A DNA stretch of 64,000 bases, taken from Cyclobacteriaceae bacterium (GTDB lineage: Bacteria; Bacteroidota; Bacteroidia; Cytophagales; Cyclobacteriaceae). The stretch is taken from assembly GCA_016787755.1 (NCBI GenBank), contig JAEUUA010000020.1, positions 62,001 to 126,000 of the forward strand. Direction: 5' to 3'. Both the position numbers and the translations under genes were made by a program. Positions 53,011-61,977 of this stretch are shown here, piece after piece. Numbering within the stretch: the first letter of the stretch is position 1; every line of letters starts with the position of its first letter. The notes under the pieces are model-generated. The model had not been told where the DNA came from, made no database searches, and saw only the letters and a list, made by a program, of their open reading frames with translations.

Positions 53011-54182
53011 CTAAAGGTCATCAAAAGGGCTTTTAATATTCTGGATGCTCTTCGTGCTCACATGGGTGTAAATCTCCGTGGTTTTACTGCTTTTATGCCC
53101 CAGCAGCTCCTGTATATATCGCAAATCGGTTCCGGCTTCCAGCAAGTGGGTAGCAAAACTATGGCGCAGCCAATGTAATGTTGCCGGCTTCTTAATTCCC
53201 GCTTTTGCAACAGCCTGCCGCATTACACTCGCCAGGCTTCGCTCATCATATTGCCCACCCGTCTGCCCTTCAAACAACCATTCCTTTGGCTTATGAGCTT
53301 TATAATAGGCGCGGAGCAGTTCAAGTATTTTATCGGAAAGTGGAGCGATGCGATCTTTATTTCCCTTTGCCTTTTTGATCAGTACAAGTTTGCGTTTCGA
53401 ATCTATGCTGGTAAGCGTTAAGTTCAAGAGCTCATTTCGTCTAAGTCCGCACGCATAAATAAGGGATAGCATGGCTTTATGCTTCAGGTTGGGAAGAACT
53501 TCCAGTATTTGTTTTACTTCTTCTTTACTAAATACGTTGGGTAAAGGCTGTGCACGTTTGGGGCGGTGTATAAGATCAATCTCTACAACGCGATTGTCAA
53601 TTACGGAAAAAAATAGTTTTATCGCATTCACTACCTGATTTTGAAAGGAGGCCGAATACTGACGAGCAAGAATATACTCGTTGTTGAAGGTTACAATGTC
53701 TTCATTGTTGATTTGGTCTGATTCTTTTTCGCTGAAAACCGAAGAAAAGTTCTGACCGCCTCCGTATAGGTTTTAATCGTATTGGCACTGTAGCGTTTCG
53801 ACTTAAGCCACTGTTCAAATTCTTCAATTGATTTTCTATTCCTGTCAGATAATTCTGGGAGTGGAGTAACTTTTTTTTGGCTCCCCAATCTTACAAATTT
53901 TTTCGTTGTTTCTGTCCTGGTATCAACTACCTTAGTAAAATCAACATATGCGAATGGCCTGAAGGCTGCTAATACTTTTCTGAAATGTGCCGGTTGGTTG
54001 GGTACGTACCAGCATCGTAGTGTTTTGCTCCAGGTGCATAGGGGCAAGGTTCGCACTACTTTTTCCAGTTCGGGGTCGCGCTCAAATTTTATGCATAGAA
54101 CATGCTGTTCTTTATGAATCGCCTTTTCTAGAATAACCGTGTGCATATAATACTTAGTATAATCGGGTTTCTGCCAAACCAT
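53011..54182 (-). pseudogene. Tyrosine recombinase of the cassette array, split by a one-base frameshift
   Basis: Two overlapping reading frames together encode a single ~385-residue recombinase. The first part has an N-terminal extension (LCIKFERDPELEKVVRTLPL, LRCWYVPNQPAHFRKVLAAF) common to Bacteroidota integrases, then a SAM-like core-binding domain (EFEQWLKSKRYSANTIKTYT). The second part has the catalytic domain with R in CGLRRNELL, K in KKAKGNKDR, HxxR in LHWLRHSFATHLLEAG, H in LLGHKSSKTTEIYTHV and the nucleophile Tyr in the same segment. Only ~89 residues separate the R and HxxR, as in XerC/D, so the extra IntI-specific region is absent. The frame is lost near an A4 run (53735-53738), where one added base would restore it. 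Programmed frameshifting or a sequencing error are alternatives. Confidence 0.85.
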
Positions 54183-54231
54183 TCACTTAATCAGCCCAGT
54201 CTCCGGTTCACATTACAATCCCGCTTTAAAA

Positions 54232-54807
54232 CTACTTCGGCACCTTAAACCCCTTCGCCTCAATATCCCGCCTGCTCATCTTAATCACATTTACATCTAT
54301 CCCGATTTTAGTAAGCGGTTCATCGATACTATCTGTTGGTACATTTACCATGGAATCAATCACATCCATACCTTCAAACACATAACCATACACGGTGTAT
54401 TTATTGTCGAGTCGCGTCAGGCCAGTTTTATTTTGCACAATATAAAACTGACATCCGGCAGAAAGCATTTCGGGATTGTCATCGCGCCCGGCTGCAAAAG
54501 AACCATAGACATGTTTAATAGAATCATTAAATTCAGGTTTCAATAAATAGGGGGAGTCAGCAAATCCTTCGGGGGTATCGGGACAGCCGCCTTGCGCTAC
54601 AAAATTATTGATCACGCGATTGAAGGAGAGCGAATCCCAATATCCGGAAATCGCCAGTTTTATAAAGCTTGCTTTGTGATTGGGCGTTTCATCGTAAAGC
54701 CAAATAAGCAGATCTCCTTTTTCCGTCTTGATTTGTCCTACGTCATATTGCTTTTCTGTATAGCAGGAGAAGTTAATAAGCAGGAGGGCAAACAGAAGTC
54801 TTTTCAT
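54232..54807 (-). CDS. Cyclophilin-type peptidyl-prolyl isomerase lipoprotein
   Basis: 191 residues. The signal peptide MKRLLFALLLINFSC has a lipobox at Cys15. The cyclophilin core is recognisable in GDLLIWLYDETPNHKASFIK, NRVINNFVAQGGCPDTPEG and YVFEGMDVIDSMVNVPTDS. Some canonical catalytic positions are altered, as is common in Bacteroidota lipoprotein PPIases. It helps fold outer-membrane or periplasmic proteins. It marks the chromosomal flank beyond the recombinase. Confidence 0.8.
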   Translation of the reverse strand: MKRLLFALLLINFSCYTEKQYDVGQIKTEKGDLLIWLYDETPNHKASFIKLAISGYWDSLSFNRVINNFVAQGGCPDTPEGFADSPYLLKPEFNDSIKHVYGSFAAGRDDNPEMLSAGCQFYIVQNKTGLTRLDNKYTVYGYVFEGMDVIDSMVNVPTDSIDEPLTKIGIDVNVIKMSRRDIEAKGFKVPK

Positions 54808-55113
54808 GATTTGGTGTTTAGATAAGCAAGATAAGAACTCTAAGAATCAGAAAATAGAAATCAAGTTGTCTCAAAAGTCAAATTAAAGTTGAAATGTCAT
54901 TCCGTTCCGATAGTTACCGGGATGATCCGGAATCGCAAGTAGACCTTAGCAGGCGAGATCGTGGCTCAGAGGCCTGCCTTTGCCGAAGCTTCACTATGCA
55001 AAACGTTTCGTGTAGTATGACGGCTTTGCGCAGGCAGGCCGTGATGCATGCTATTAGATGCGGTAATTTCTCGTCCGGGAGATTGTTCGTGTTATCTTTG
55101 CATCTTTTTGCAG
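54808..55113. other. 306-bp intergenic region with repeat-like sequence
   Basis: Contains TGTCATTCCGTTCCGATAG and an inverted pair GGCCTGCC and GGCAGGCC with related GCTTTGCGC-type sequence. It looks like a degenerate interspersed element. No gene is seen. Confidence 0.4.
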
Positions 55114-57165
55114 ATGATTAATACGACCGAACAAGAAGAACGGGAATACCTGGAGGAGATAAAAGAGACTCTGTTGCTGGCCATCAGGCGCGCGGATGAC
55201 AATGTAAAGGATGTTTCGGAGGAGCTGCGCCACAATAAGGAATACATTCATGAACACCAGTCGGGCATGGATGAGGCCGATATGGTGGCGGCCGGCCAGT
55301 CGATCAACCGAATGGCGTTTACAGGCGAAGGAGCGGTGGCGCGCAAGCGTAAACTGCTAAAGCTGATTGACTCACCGTACTTTGGGCGCATTGATTTTAT
55401 AACAGGCGAGGAGCGGAGTGCGATCTACATCGGCATTTATACTTTCTTTGATGACCTGCAGAAGACTAACTTAATCTATGACTGGCGCGCACCGGTTTCT
55501 TCCATGTTTTATGATTTTGAATTAGGAGCTGCTCATTACGAACCACCGTCCGGTAAAATTGAAGGTGAAATTGCGTTGAAGCGACAATACAAAATCCGCG
55601 AATGCAAAATGGAGTTCATGATTGAGAATGCGGTGAACATTCATGATGAAGTACTTCAACAGGAGCTAAGCAAATCGGCTGACGACAAAATGAAAAACAT
55701 TGTCGCCACCATTCAGCGCGATCAGAATGCGGTAATCCGAAATGAAGAAGCGCGCGTTATGATCATTCAAGGGGTGGCGGGTTCGGGTAAGACTTCTATT
55801 GCGCTGCATCGTCTTGCGTTTTTGCTGTATCGTTTCCGCGATGAAATTCGTTCGAAAGACTTGTTAATCCTTTCGCCTAACAAAGTTTTTTCAGATTACA
55901 TCAGTAACGTGTTGCCAGAGTTAGGAGAGGAGCACATTCCTGAAAAGGGGATTGAAGATTTGGCGAACGAGTTGTTGGAACACAAGGTTCAGTTTCAAAC
56001 CTTCTTTGAACAAGTTGAATTACTTCTTGAAAATCCTGATCCTGCATTTATTGAGCGAATCCAATTCAAAGCTTCGTTTGATTTTTTAAAGCAACTTAAC
56101 AAGTACCTCATTTACGTTGAAAACACTTATTTCAACCTGGATGAAATCCGGTTGGGGAAGATGGTGGTACCAGGCCCATTTATTCAAGAGCGATTTAAAG
56201 CCTATCATCGCATTCCATTACTGAAGCGGTTTCATGAAGTAGCAAAAGATATCCAAACCTATGTACGCAATGAAGTGAAGCGCAAGCTTACAGGTGGCGA
56301 GAAATCTAAAATCTGGGAGGCCATGCCACGCATGTTTAAGATCAGCAATGTGCTTGATCTATATAAGGATTTTTATCGGTGGCTCGAAAAGCGTGAGATG
56401 TTTATGACATTGGCAGAAGGAAAGCTGGAGTATGCGGATGTATTTCCGATCATTTATTTTACGATGCGACTGGAAGGATATGAGCCCCATCATCACGTGA
56501 AACACTTGTTGATCGATGAGATGCAAGACTACACTCCGGTGCAGTATGCAGTGCTGTCGCGGTTGTTCACCTGCAAGAAAACGATTCTGGGAGATGTTAG
56601 TCAGACGGTGAATCCGTTTAGTGCTTCCTCAGCAGAAGGCATTGAACAAGTTTTCCCGCAAGGGGATATTGTAAAACTGTTTAGAAGTTATCGGTCAACA
56701 TTCGAGATCACAACCTTTGCGCAGCAGCTCTCGCCTAACTCGAATGTAATTGCGATGGAGCGGCATGGTGCTGAGCCGGAATTAAAAGGTTTCGAAAACA
56801 ATACAGAAGAATTGGAATGCATTAAGGAATTGCTTGATGTGTTTAAGGAAACAAACCATCAGTCGCTGGGGGTTATTTGTAAAACAACCAACCAGGCAGA
56901 ACTGGCTTATGAATTTCTGAAACAAGTTCATAAGGTTCATTTGCTTAAAGCAGACAGCACTTCGTTCTATGAAGGGGTGATTATTACCACCGCGCATCTT
57001 GCCAAAGGATTGGAGTTTGATGAAGTGATCATCCCATTTGCATCCGCACGCAACTATCACACGGAAGTAGATAAACGGATGTTATACATAGCATGCACCC
57101 GTGCCATGCATCAACTTACGTTGACGTATTCTAATGGAGTAACTGAGTTGATTAAGCTTTTGTGA
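55114..57165 (+). CDS. helD: HelD-like superfamily 1 helicase
   Basis: 683 residues from ATG 55114 (MINTTEQEEREYLEEIKETL), preferred to an in-frame Met 66 nt upstream because the next residues are the family's helical start. An N-terminal coiled region is followed by Walker A VAGSGKTSIALHRLAFLLYR, Walker B LLIDEMQDYTPVQYAVLSRL, the motif HLAKGLEFDEVIIPFASARN and the motif VI MLYIACTRAMHQL. HelD proteins bind RNA polymerase and release it from stalled complexes. It is monocistronic. Confidence 0.88.
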   Translation: MINTTEQEEREYLEEIKETLLLAIRRADDNVKDVSEELRHNKEYIHEHQSGMDEADMVAAGQSINRMAFTGEGAVARKRKLLKLIDSPYFGRIDFITGEERSAIYIGIYTFFDDLQKTNLIYDWRAPVSSMFYDFELGAAHYEPPSGKIEGEIALKRQYKIRECKMEFMIENAVNIHDEVLQQELSKSADDKMKNIVATIQRDQNAVIRNEEARVMIIQGVAGSGKTSIALHRLAFLLYRFRDEIRSKDLLILSPNKVFSDYISNVLPELGEEHIPEKGIEDLANELLEHKVQFQTFFEQVELLLENPDPAFIERIQFKASFDFLKQLNKYLIYVENTYFNLDEIRLGKMVVPGPFIQERFKAYHRIPLLKRFHEVAKDIQTYVRNEVKRKLTGGEKSKIWEAMPRMFKISNVLDLYKDFYRWLEKREMFMTLAEGKLEYADVFPIIYFTMRLEGYEPHHHVKHLLIDEMQDYTPVQYAVLSRLFTCKKTILGDVSQTVNPFSASSAEGIEQVFPQGDIVKLFRSYRSTFEITTFAQQLSPNSNVIAMERHGAEPELKGFENNTEELECIKELLDVFKETNHQSLGVICKTTNQAELAYEFLKQVHKVHLLKADSTSFYEGVIITTAHLAKGLEFDEVIIPFASARNYHTEVDKRMLYIACTRAMHQLTLTYSNGVTELIKLL

Positions 57166-57175
57166 AAAACTTAGT

Positions 57176-57228
57176 GCCTTCGTGGTTTAAATTAAATTCC
57201 AATTTTTTCACCACAGAGGCACTGAGGC
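57176..57228. repeat. Second copy of the ACCACAGAGGCAC-type repeat
   Basis: TTCACCACAGAGGCACTGAGGCAC is similar to the left arm at 1,565 and faces a partial complement GTGCCTTCGTGGTTTAA. It lies between convergent helD and the oxidoreductase gene and may act as terminator. Confidence 0.5.
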
Positions 57229-57234
57229 ACAAAG

Positions 57235-58392
57235 TTACATGTTCACAGCACCGGTATCTTTCCAGCTTTTTGAATTGGCGGAGTCGATCACCGCTTCGCA
57301 CACCTTTTGAGTTTGCAGGGCATTTTTAAACGTAGGGGCACAGGGTTCGCCTGTCTCCAGGCTTTTCAGAAAATCTGCTGCCTGATGAACGAAGGTATGC
57401 TCGTACCCAATTATTAATCCGGGCACCCACCATTTGTTCATGTAGGGCTGATCACCATCCGTTACAAGAATAGACCGCCACCCGCGCACGATTGAATCAT
57501 CACGATGATCAAAGTATTCAAGCCGGTTAAGATCATGCAAGTCCCAACGTATGGAAGCATGTTCGCCATTGATTTCAAAGGTGTACAATGCTTTATGACC
57601 GCGGGCATAGCGTGTGGACTCAAACAAGCCCAATGATCCATTTTCAAAATGACAATGGAAAATACACGCATCATCAATGCCTACCTTTTGCACTTTACCG
57701 CTTGCCTGATGAACACGTTCTTTAATAAATGTTTCAGTCATAGCCGATACATCTTTGATCGCGCCATTAAGCCACATGGCGGTATCAATGCAATGTGCGA
57801 GTAAGTCGCCCGTAACTCCCGAACCAGCAGCATCTACATCCAAACGCCAAAGGCCTTCTCCACCTTGCGGTAATTCCGGAGAGATCGTCCAGTCTTGCAG
57901 GAAGTTAGCACGGTAGTGAAAAATCTTACCCAGCTTTCCGGAATCAATAATTTGTTTTGCCAACGTAACTGCGGGCACACGTCTGTAATTATACCACACG
58001 GTATTTTTTACCCCACTTTTTTCGATGGCATCTACCATGCGTTGGCCTTCTGCCAGGGTTCGTGAAAGTGGTTTCTCACACAAAATCATTTTACCTTTTG
58101 CAGCCGCTGCGATGGCTATCTCTGCATGAAACTCGTTGGGGGTACAAATATCAACTGCATCAATATCATCACGTGCAATCAAAGCCTTCCAATCTGTTTC
58201 GGTGGATTCATAGCCCCATTGTTCAGCAAATGCCTTCACCTTATCAGCACTGCGTGCGCAAGCTGCTTTAAGTACGGGTTGATAGGTCAACTCCGGAAAA
58301 AAATCACCTACTCGTTTATATCCGTTTGAATGTGTGCGTCCCATAAAGCCACATCCTATTAATCCTATTCGAAGTTGTTTTTTGTTACTCAT
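57235..58392 (-). CDS. Gfo/Idh/MocA-family oxidoreductase
   Basis: 385 residues. The N-terminal Rossmann motif is [20 protein letters not shown], followed by [20 protein letters not shown] and the signature [15 protein letters not shown]. The C-terminal catalytic domain ([19 protein letters not shown] with the D-x-x-x-H motif) completes it. The family oxidises sugar or inositol hydroxyls or reduces keto sugars with NAD(P). The neighbours (TIM-barrel isomerase, DUF1080) make a 3-keto-sugar pathway likely. Last gene of the minus-strand sugar run. Confidence 0.88.
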   Translation of the reverse strand: MSNKKQLRIGLIGCGFMGRTHSNGYKRVGDFFPELTYQPVLKAACARSADKVKAFAEQWGYESTETDWKALIARDDIDAVDICTPNEFHAEIAIAAAAKGKMILCEKPLSRTLAEGQRMVDAIEKSGVKNTVWYNYRRVPAVTLAKQIIDSGKLGKIFHYRANFLQDWTISPELPQGGEGLWRLDVDAAGSGVTGDLLAHCIDTAMWLNGAIKDVSAMTETFIKERVHQASGKVQKVGIDDACIFHCHFENGSLGLFESTRYARGHKALYTFEINGEHASIRWDLHDLNRLEYFDHRDDSIVRGWRSILVTDGDQPYMNKWWVPGLIIGYEHTFVHQAADFLKSLETGEPCAPTFKNALQTQKVCEAVIDSANSKSWKDTGAVNM

Positions 58393-58491
58393 TGTGTTTT
58401 TGTTTTATTTAGATAACTAGCTTAGAGCACTGAGTTTTGAGCAAAGCAGCAAAAGCTATAAGCTCACAGCTAAAGACTCGCAGCTAACTTG

Positions 58492-59529
58492 TTAAGCTTC
58501 AACCCATCCATGCAATTCTCTTACTTTAATCATCGTAGCGAGAATGTCGTTCCAGGTTTTCTGTTTCATCATCACTTCATTGGGGAACATGCAGCCATCC
58601 CAACAAATATGCTTGAACGCTTTGGTGAGCTTACCATTTTCATCGCATAACCAAAATCCTGCATCATTCGCAATATCAAGTTTACCATTAGGATCTGTGG
58701 CCTGACAATGCCGTCCGGTTTTATCATGTGAGCCGGACCCAAACACAGTACCGTCATTTTGTGCTACGTGAAAGTCGAGCGTCCAAGGACGAAGTGCTTT
58801 GGTAACTGTTTTGAGTCCTTCGGTTAATGCTTTGCGATCACCCCACTTAAAATCTTTAGGAAGAATTCTGTCTTCAGGACGATTGTCACTAAGCAGATAT
58901 AATAATGTGTGTGCCATGTCAGCCTGAAATCCAATGTTCGGCCGATCAACCGCTTCTAATGTTTCCACCATCGTTTTCCAACTGTGCATACCGCCCCAGC
59001 AAATCTCACCTTCGGCCGCTAATTTTTCTCCGAAGTCGGCTGCTACATCACAGGCTTCACGAAAGGTTTGAGCAATCAATTTTGTATTACCAACAGGATC
59101 AACCGCCCAGTTGGTTGGCGAACTCGCAGAATCAATGCGCACCACGCCATGAGGACGAACACCTAGTTCGCGCATGCGTTTTCCAAAATGACACGCCTTG
59201 CGAACCATCTCCACAAATACTGCCCGCTCTTCTTTGGTACCCATGGCAGGGCCGCCCCAAATAGGTGCAACCAAACTTCCCACATTCAGCTTAAGTTTTG
59301 AAAGTTTGTCGGCCAGCTTTTTAATATCATCATCCGTATAGGTTTCAAGATCGATGTGTGGACCAAACAACCCGAGGTCAACACCGTCAAACTTAACTCC
59401 ATTGACTTCCGCGGCAGAGGTCATCTCAAGCAACGTATCGAAAGGAATAACGGGTTCTGAATCGGGGCCTTTGCCTACAATACCAGGCCATGTGGCATTG
59501 TGTAGTTTGGGATAATTATTTTCTGGCAT
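58492..59529 (-). CDS. TIM-barrel sugar phosphate isomerase/epimerase
   Basis: 345 residues of the AP-endonuclease-2 superfamily. The barrel strands and metal ligands are suggested by VNGVKFDGVDLGLFGPHIDL, EICWGGMHSWKTMVETLEAV, NIGFQADMAHTLLYLL and LDFHVAQNDGTVFGSG. The family isomerises, epimerises or dehydrates keto sugars. It is encoded 100 nt upstream of the oxidoreductase gene on the same strand. Confidence 0.85.
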   Translation of the reverse strand: MPENNYPKLHNATWPGIVGKGPDSEPVIPFDTLLEMTSAAEVNGVKFDGVDLGLFGPHIDLETYTDDDIKKLADKLSKLKLNVGSLVAPIWGGPAMGTKEERAVFVEMVRKACHFGKRMRELGVRPHGVVRIDSASSPTNWAVDPVGNTKLIAQTFREACDVAADFGEKLAAEGEICWGGMHSWKTMVETLEAVDRPNIGFQADMAHTLLYLLSDNRPEDRILPKDFKWGDRKALTEGLKTVTKALRPWTLDFHVAQNDGTVFGSGSHDKTGRHCQATDPNGKLDIANDAGFWLCDENGKLTKAFKHICWDGCMFPNEVMMKQKTWNDILATMIKVRELHGWVEA

Positions 59530-59539
59530 ATCGGTAGAA

Positions 59540-59600
59540 TTTAGATGTTAGATATTAGATATTAGATGTTAGATATTAGACGTTAGATGTTTGAAGTTAG
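59540..59600. repeat. Tandem TTAGATGTTAGATATTAG-type repeat
   Basis: Short ~10-bp units of TTAGAT(G/A) are repeated about five times between the isomerase and cupin genes. It may be a phase-variable or structural spacer, or an interspersed-repeat remnant. Confidence 0.6.
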
Positions 59601-60802
59601 AGTTTTAGATCTGGATTTTCCGGACCGAAATGTTTGAGCATAACGATGGGATCAGTCGTAGAGGCATTCGTAATCTTTACACCTTCACGCGCTGCTTTTT
59701 CTGTAATGAAAAATTCATCATTCGTTAATTGACCGTAGCGAATCAAAGCCGGTGTTTCAACATTCCAAACTCCCATGGTACCATGACCTTGCATCATGAT
59801 AATGCCGTACGCTGCGCTGTCTTTGATAGTAACCGTTGCACCCGGTAACACCGTAAGTTCCTTGGCACTAAATGCATCAGACTTATAACACACCCACGTT
59901 TCAGAATATCCATTGGCTTTCATTTCGGCCAACGGCTTTATGGGGTTAGGATTCATGAAGTGCGTTTGAAGAATATTTGGATCCACATTCAATTCCCAAT
60001 CCAGCACGTCAATCAATTCATCGAAGTCACCGATCTTATCTTTTGGGGTTCCGTTCCACAATAACTCTTCGGGTATAATCGCTTCATTCACCAGCGACTG
60101 ATACATCGCAAAAACATCCGATGCTTTTTGTGGTTCATACGTACACATGCTGCCCGGTGCGTGTAACATGCCCGGTGGAACATCCCAGCCTGTACCAGGT
60201 TCTAACCGAAAGGCAGAGGAGTAGTTGGTAATTTTATTATCGCCTTTTGTAAAGTTGACAAGACACTCCCGGATCTGGGCTTTTGTGGTTCCCGGTGAAA
60301 TGCCAAAGAACGTGTAGGGAAAATCACCCCCATGATTATTCAATTGTGGTGGAAAGTAGTATGCTTCCGGTTTACCAAACTGACCAATGAGTGCAGCCTT
60401 CTCATCATTGTGATGCACATGATGTGGCAGCGGCCCCATGTTATCAAAGAACTTTGAATACATCGGCCAGCTTTTATGCTTATTCCATAACCGGTCTCCG
60501 ATGATTTCACCTTTCAATTCATCAATTACATCTTTTAATAAAATCTGTTCTTCTTTCGAGCCATCTTTCACAACCACCGGACTAAGTCCTTCATTCTTTC
60601 CTGTTAAGGGTCCATTTTTGGCAGGCGTAGTGGAAGATAACCAACGTTCATCAATGCCCCCACGATTTCCACCTAACACATAATAATCATCTGGATGTAA
60701 CTTAATCCTGCGCCCGGGCACGCAAAAGGATCGCGGCACCCAGGTGGGGGCAAGTCTTAAAATTCCGTTGCCTTGCTCTAATGCTTTTTTTGCTAAACTC
60801 AT
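59597..60802 (-). CDS. Cupin-fold enzyme of a sugar cluster
   Basis: 401 residues. A cupin-type metal centre is suggested by GPLPHHVHHNDEKAALIG, with the C-terminal half as a second cupin (GATVTIKDSAAYGIIMMQG). It resembles the mannose-6-phosphate isomerase-like cupins found next to Gfo/Idh/MocA genes in Bacteroidota and Planctomycetes, with no assigned reaction. It is located between the isomerase and DUF4432 genes. Confidence 0.7.
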   Translation of the reverse strand: MSLAKKALEQGNGILRLAPTWVPRSFCVPGRRIKLHPDDYYVLGGNRGGIDERWLSSTTPAKNGPLTGKNEGLSPVVVKDGSKEEQILLKDVIDELKGEIIGDRLWNKHKSWPMYSKFFDNMGPLPHHVHHNDEKAALIGQFGKPEAYYFPPQLNNHGGDFPYTFFGISPGTTKAQIRECLVNFTKGDNKITNYSSAFRLEPGTGWDVPPGMLHAPGSMCTYEPQKASDVFAMYQSLVNEAIIPEELLWNGTPKDKIGDFDELIDVLDWELNVDPNILQTHFMNPNPIKPLAEMKANGYSETWVCYKSDAFSAKELTVLPGATVTIKDSAAYGIIMMQGHGTMGVWNVETPALIRYGQLTNDEFFITEKAAREGVKITNASTTDPIVMLKHFGPENPDLKL

Positions 60803-60846
60803 GGTAGATTACTTTAGGTAGTCAAGTTAGGATCAGTATTGATTAT

Positions 60847-61908
60847 TTATGTGGCTGTATTTGCTAACAATTTATCGATCCCTTTTTTATCTTCCAAGAC
60901 TTCGAGCTCAAGATCATAGCTGCGACTTTCTCCGGGTGCTAATTGTATGAGTTGATTTTCTGCGCGCGCTTTTGCCTGGCCGATAGGAGGGTTGGTGCCG
61001 GGTTCAAGTCCGGTTACATATTCATTCTTACCCCAATGTTGCCAGTTGGTTAACCACGGCAATTGCTTTTTTGAGAATCGAATGGACAATGCAATTCCAA
61101 GTTGGGTATTATTAAATCCACAGATACAATTACCCTCATTATCAGGAGTAGCATCAATAGCAACAACGGCTTCTCCAGTACCGTTGTGGTCTGCGATAGG
61201 TGCCGGACATTTTTTAAAATCATTTCCTTCTGTGAATATCTTGTTGGCTTTGTCTCCTTCCATAGATTGCCAGGCACCTTTCCAAAGTATATCTGTTCCT
61301 TCATCAACCAAAGGCCATCCGAAATTAAAATGATAAAGAAGCATGTGTGGTGCCGGAGTATTGGCGCGATTAATTACTTCATCGTGAATGCGAATAGTGG
61401 GCTGCCCAAGTGTTGCTGATATCGTGCGCTTCAATTCAAGGCTTGGGCCGAAAATTTTAGTTTCCTTCATGATTCCTGTGATACTCATTTCCATGTTACC
61501 GCTTAAGAGATCAGGCTGTTGAATGGAGATAACTTCAGCAGGTGTGTTGCTGATCAGTCCATGAATGCCCCGCTCGCCAAATGAATCAGTTTCGGGGCCA
61601 CCTACATGCGATAATCCACACGTAGTTAACAAGCCCCCACCAAAGGTTCGAAGCCAATCCATTCCGTGATGTGAAAAGGGTTGAGGTGCAGTGATGCCTG
61701 CATGACTGATCCAGGTAAGACTGTATTGATTATAAAAAGCATCCGCAATGTCCATGGCACGGTCGATGACAACTTTATAACGCAACCCTGTTCCGGTATT
61801 GATCCACGCGATGCGAGTTCCTCGTCCGGCTCCATTATCAATCACGGAGGTTTCTATTCCACCTAATTGATTGTGATTAGAGATTTTTCCTTTCCACGTT
61901 TGGAGCAT
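60847..61908 (-). CDS. DUF4432 aldose-1-epimerase-like protein
   Basis: About 353 residues from ATG 61908 (MLQTWKGKISNHNQLGGIET); an earlier Met lies in an intergenic repeat. The galactose-mutarotase-like fold is suggested by GLRYKVVIDRAMDIADAFY and MLLYHFNFGWPLVDEGTDIL with its histidine, and the conserved ending LELEVLED. DUF4432 proteins are predicted mutarotase-like sugar binders. It is in the middle of the sugar run. Confidence 0.75.
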   Translation of the reverse strand: MLQTWKGKISNHNQLGGIETSVIDNGAGRGTRIAWINTGTGLRYKVVIDRAMDIADAFYNQYSLTWISHAGITAPQPFSHHGMDWLRTFGGGLLTTCGLSHVGGPETDSFGERGIHGLISNTPAEVISIQQPDLLSGNMEMSITGIMKETKIFGPSLELKRTISATLGQPTIRIHDEVINRANTPAPHMLLYHFNFGWPLVDEGTDILWKGAWQSMEGDKANKIFTEGNDFKKCPAPIADHNGTGEAVVAIDATPDNEGNCICGFNNTQLGIALSIRFSKKQLPWLTNWQHWGKNEYVTGLEPGTNPPIGQAKARAENQLIQLAPGESRSYDLELEVLEDKKGIDKLLANTAT

Positions 61909-61976
61909 AGCTTTGATACTGGATACTGGATTCTTGATCCTGAAAAATCTAGTATCCAGGATCAAGGATCATAATT
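61909..61976. repeat. Intergenic direct/inverted repeat
   Basis: GATACTGGAT and CTTGATCCTG recur here with their near complements (CAGGATCAAGGATC). This is an interspersed-type hairpin between DUF1080 and DUF4432 genes. Confidence 0.5.
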
Positions 61977-61977
61977 T

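Larger units (their letters stand above)
35225..54182 (-). mobile_element. Integron-like cassette array with tyrosine recombinase
   Basis: A recombinase gene (53,011-54,182), an attI-like junction (52,905-52,919) and eleven hairpin-forming sites define about twelve units running toward lower coordinates. All cargo is transcribed away from the recombinase. Ten of the sites are complete, nine of them 131-138 bp long; one is a half-site. Each unit begins with a GTT-containing sequence that is the inverted copy of the AAC-containing sequence opening the site at its other end. This is the integron cassette plan. Neighbouring chromosomal genes lie immediately on both sides. See the individual sites and the findings for the pairings. 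Confidence 0.85.

Noticed and set aside
35225..54182. A classical IntI integron or Vibrio-type superintegron
   Set aside because: The recombinase lacks the added interval between the R and HxxR motifs that marks IntI, and its N-terminal domain is foreign to that family. The site cores share GTT/AAC but the rest is not VCR-like.
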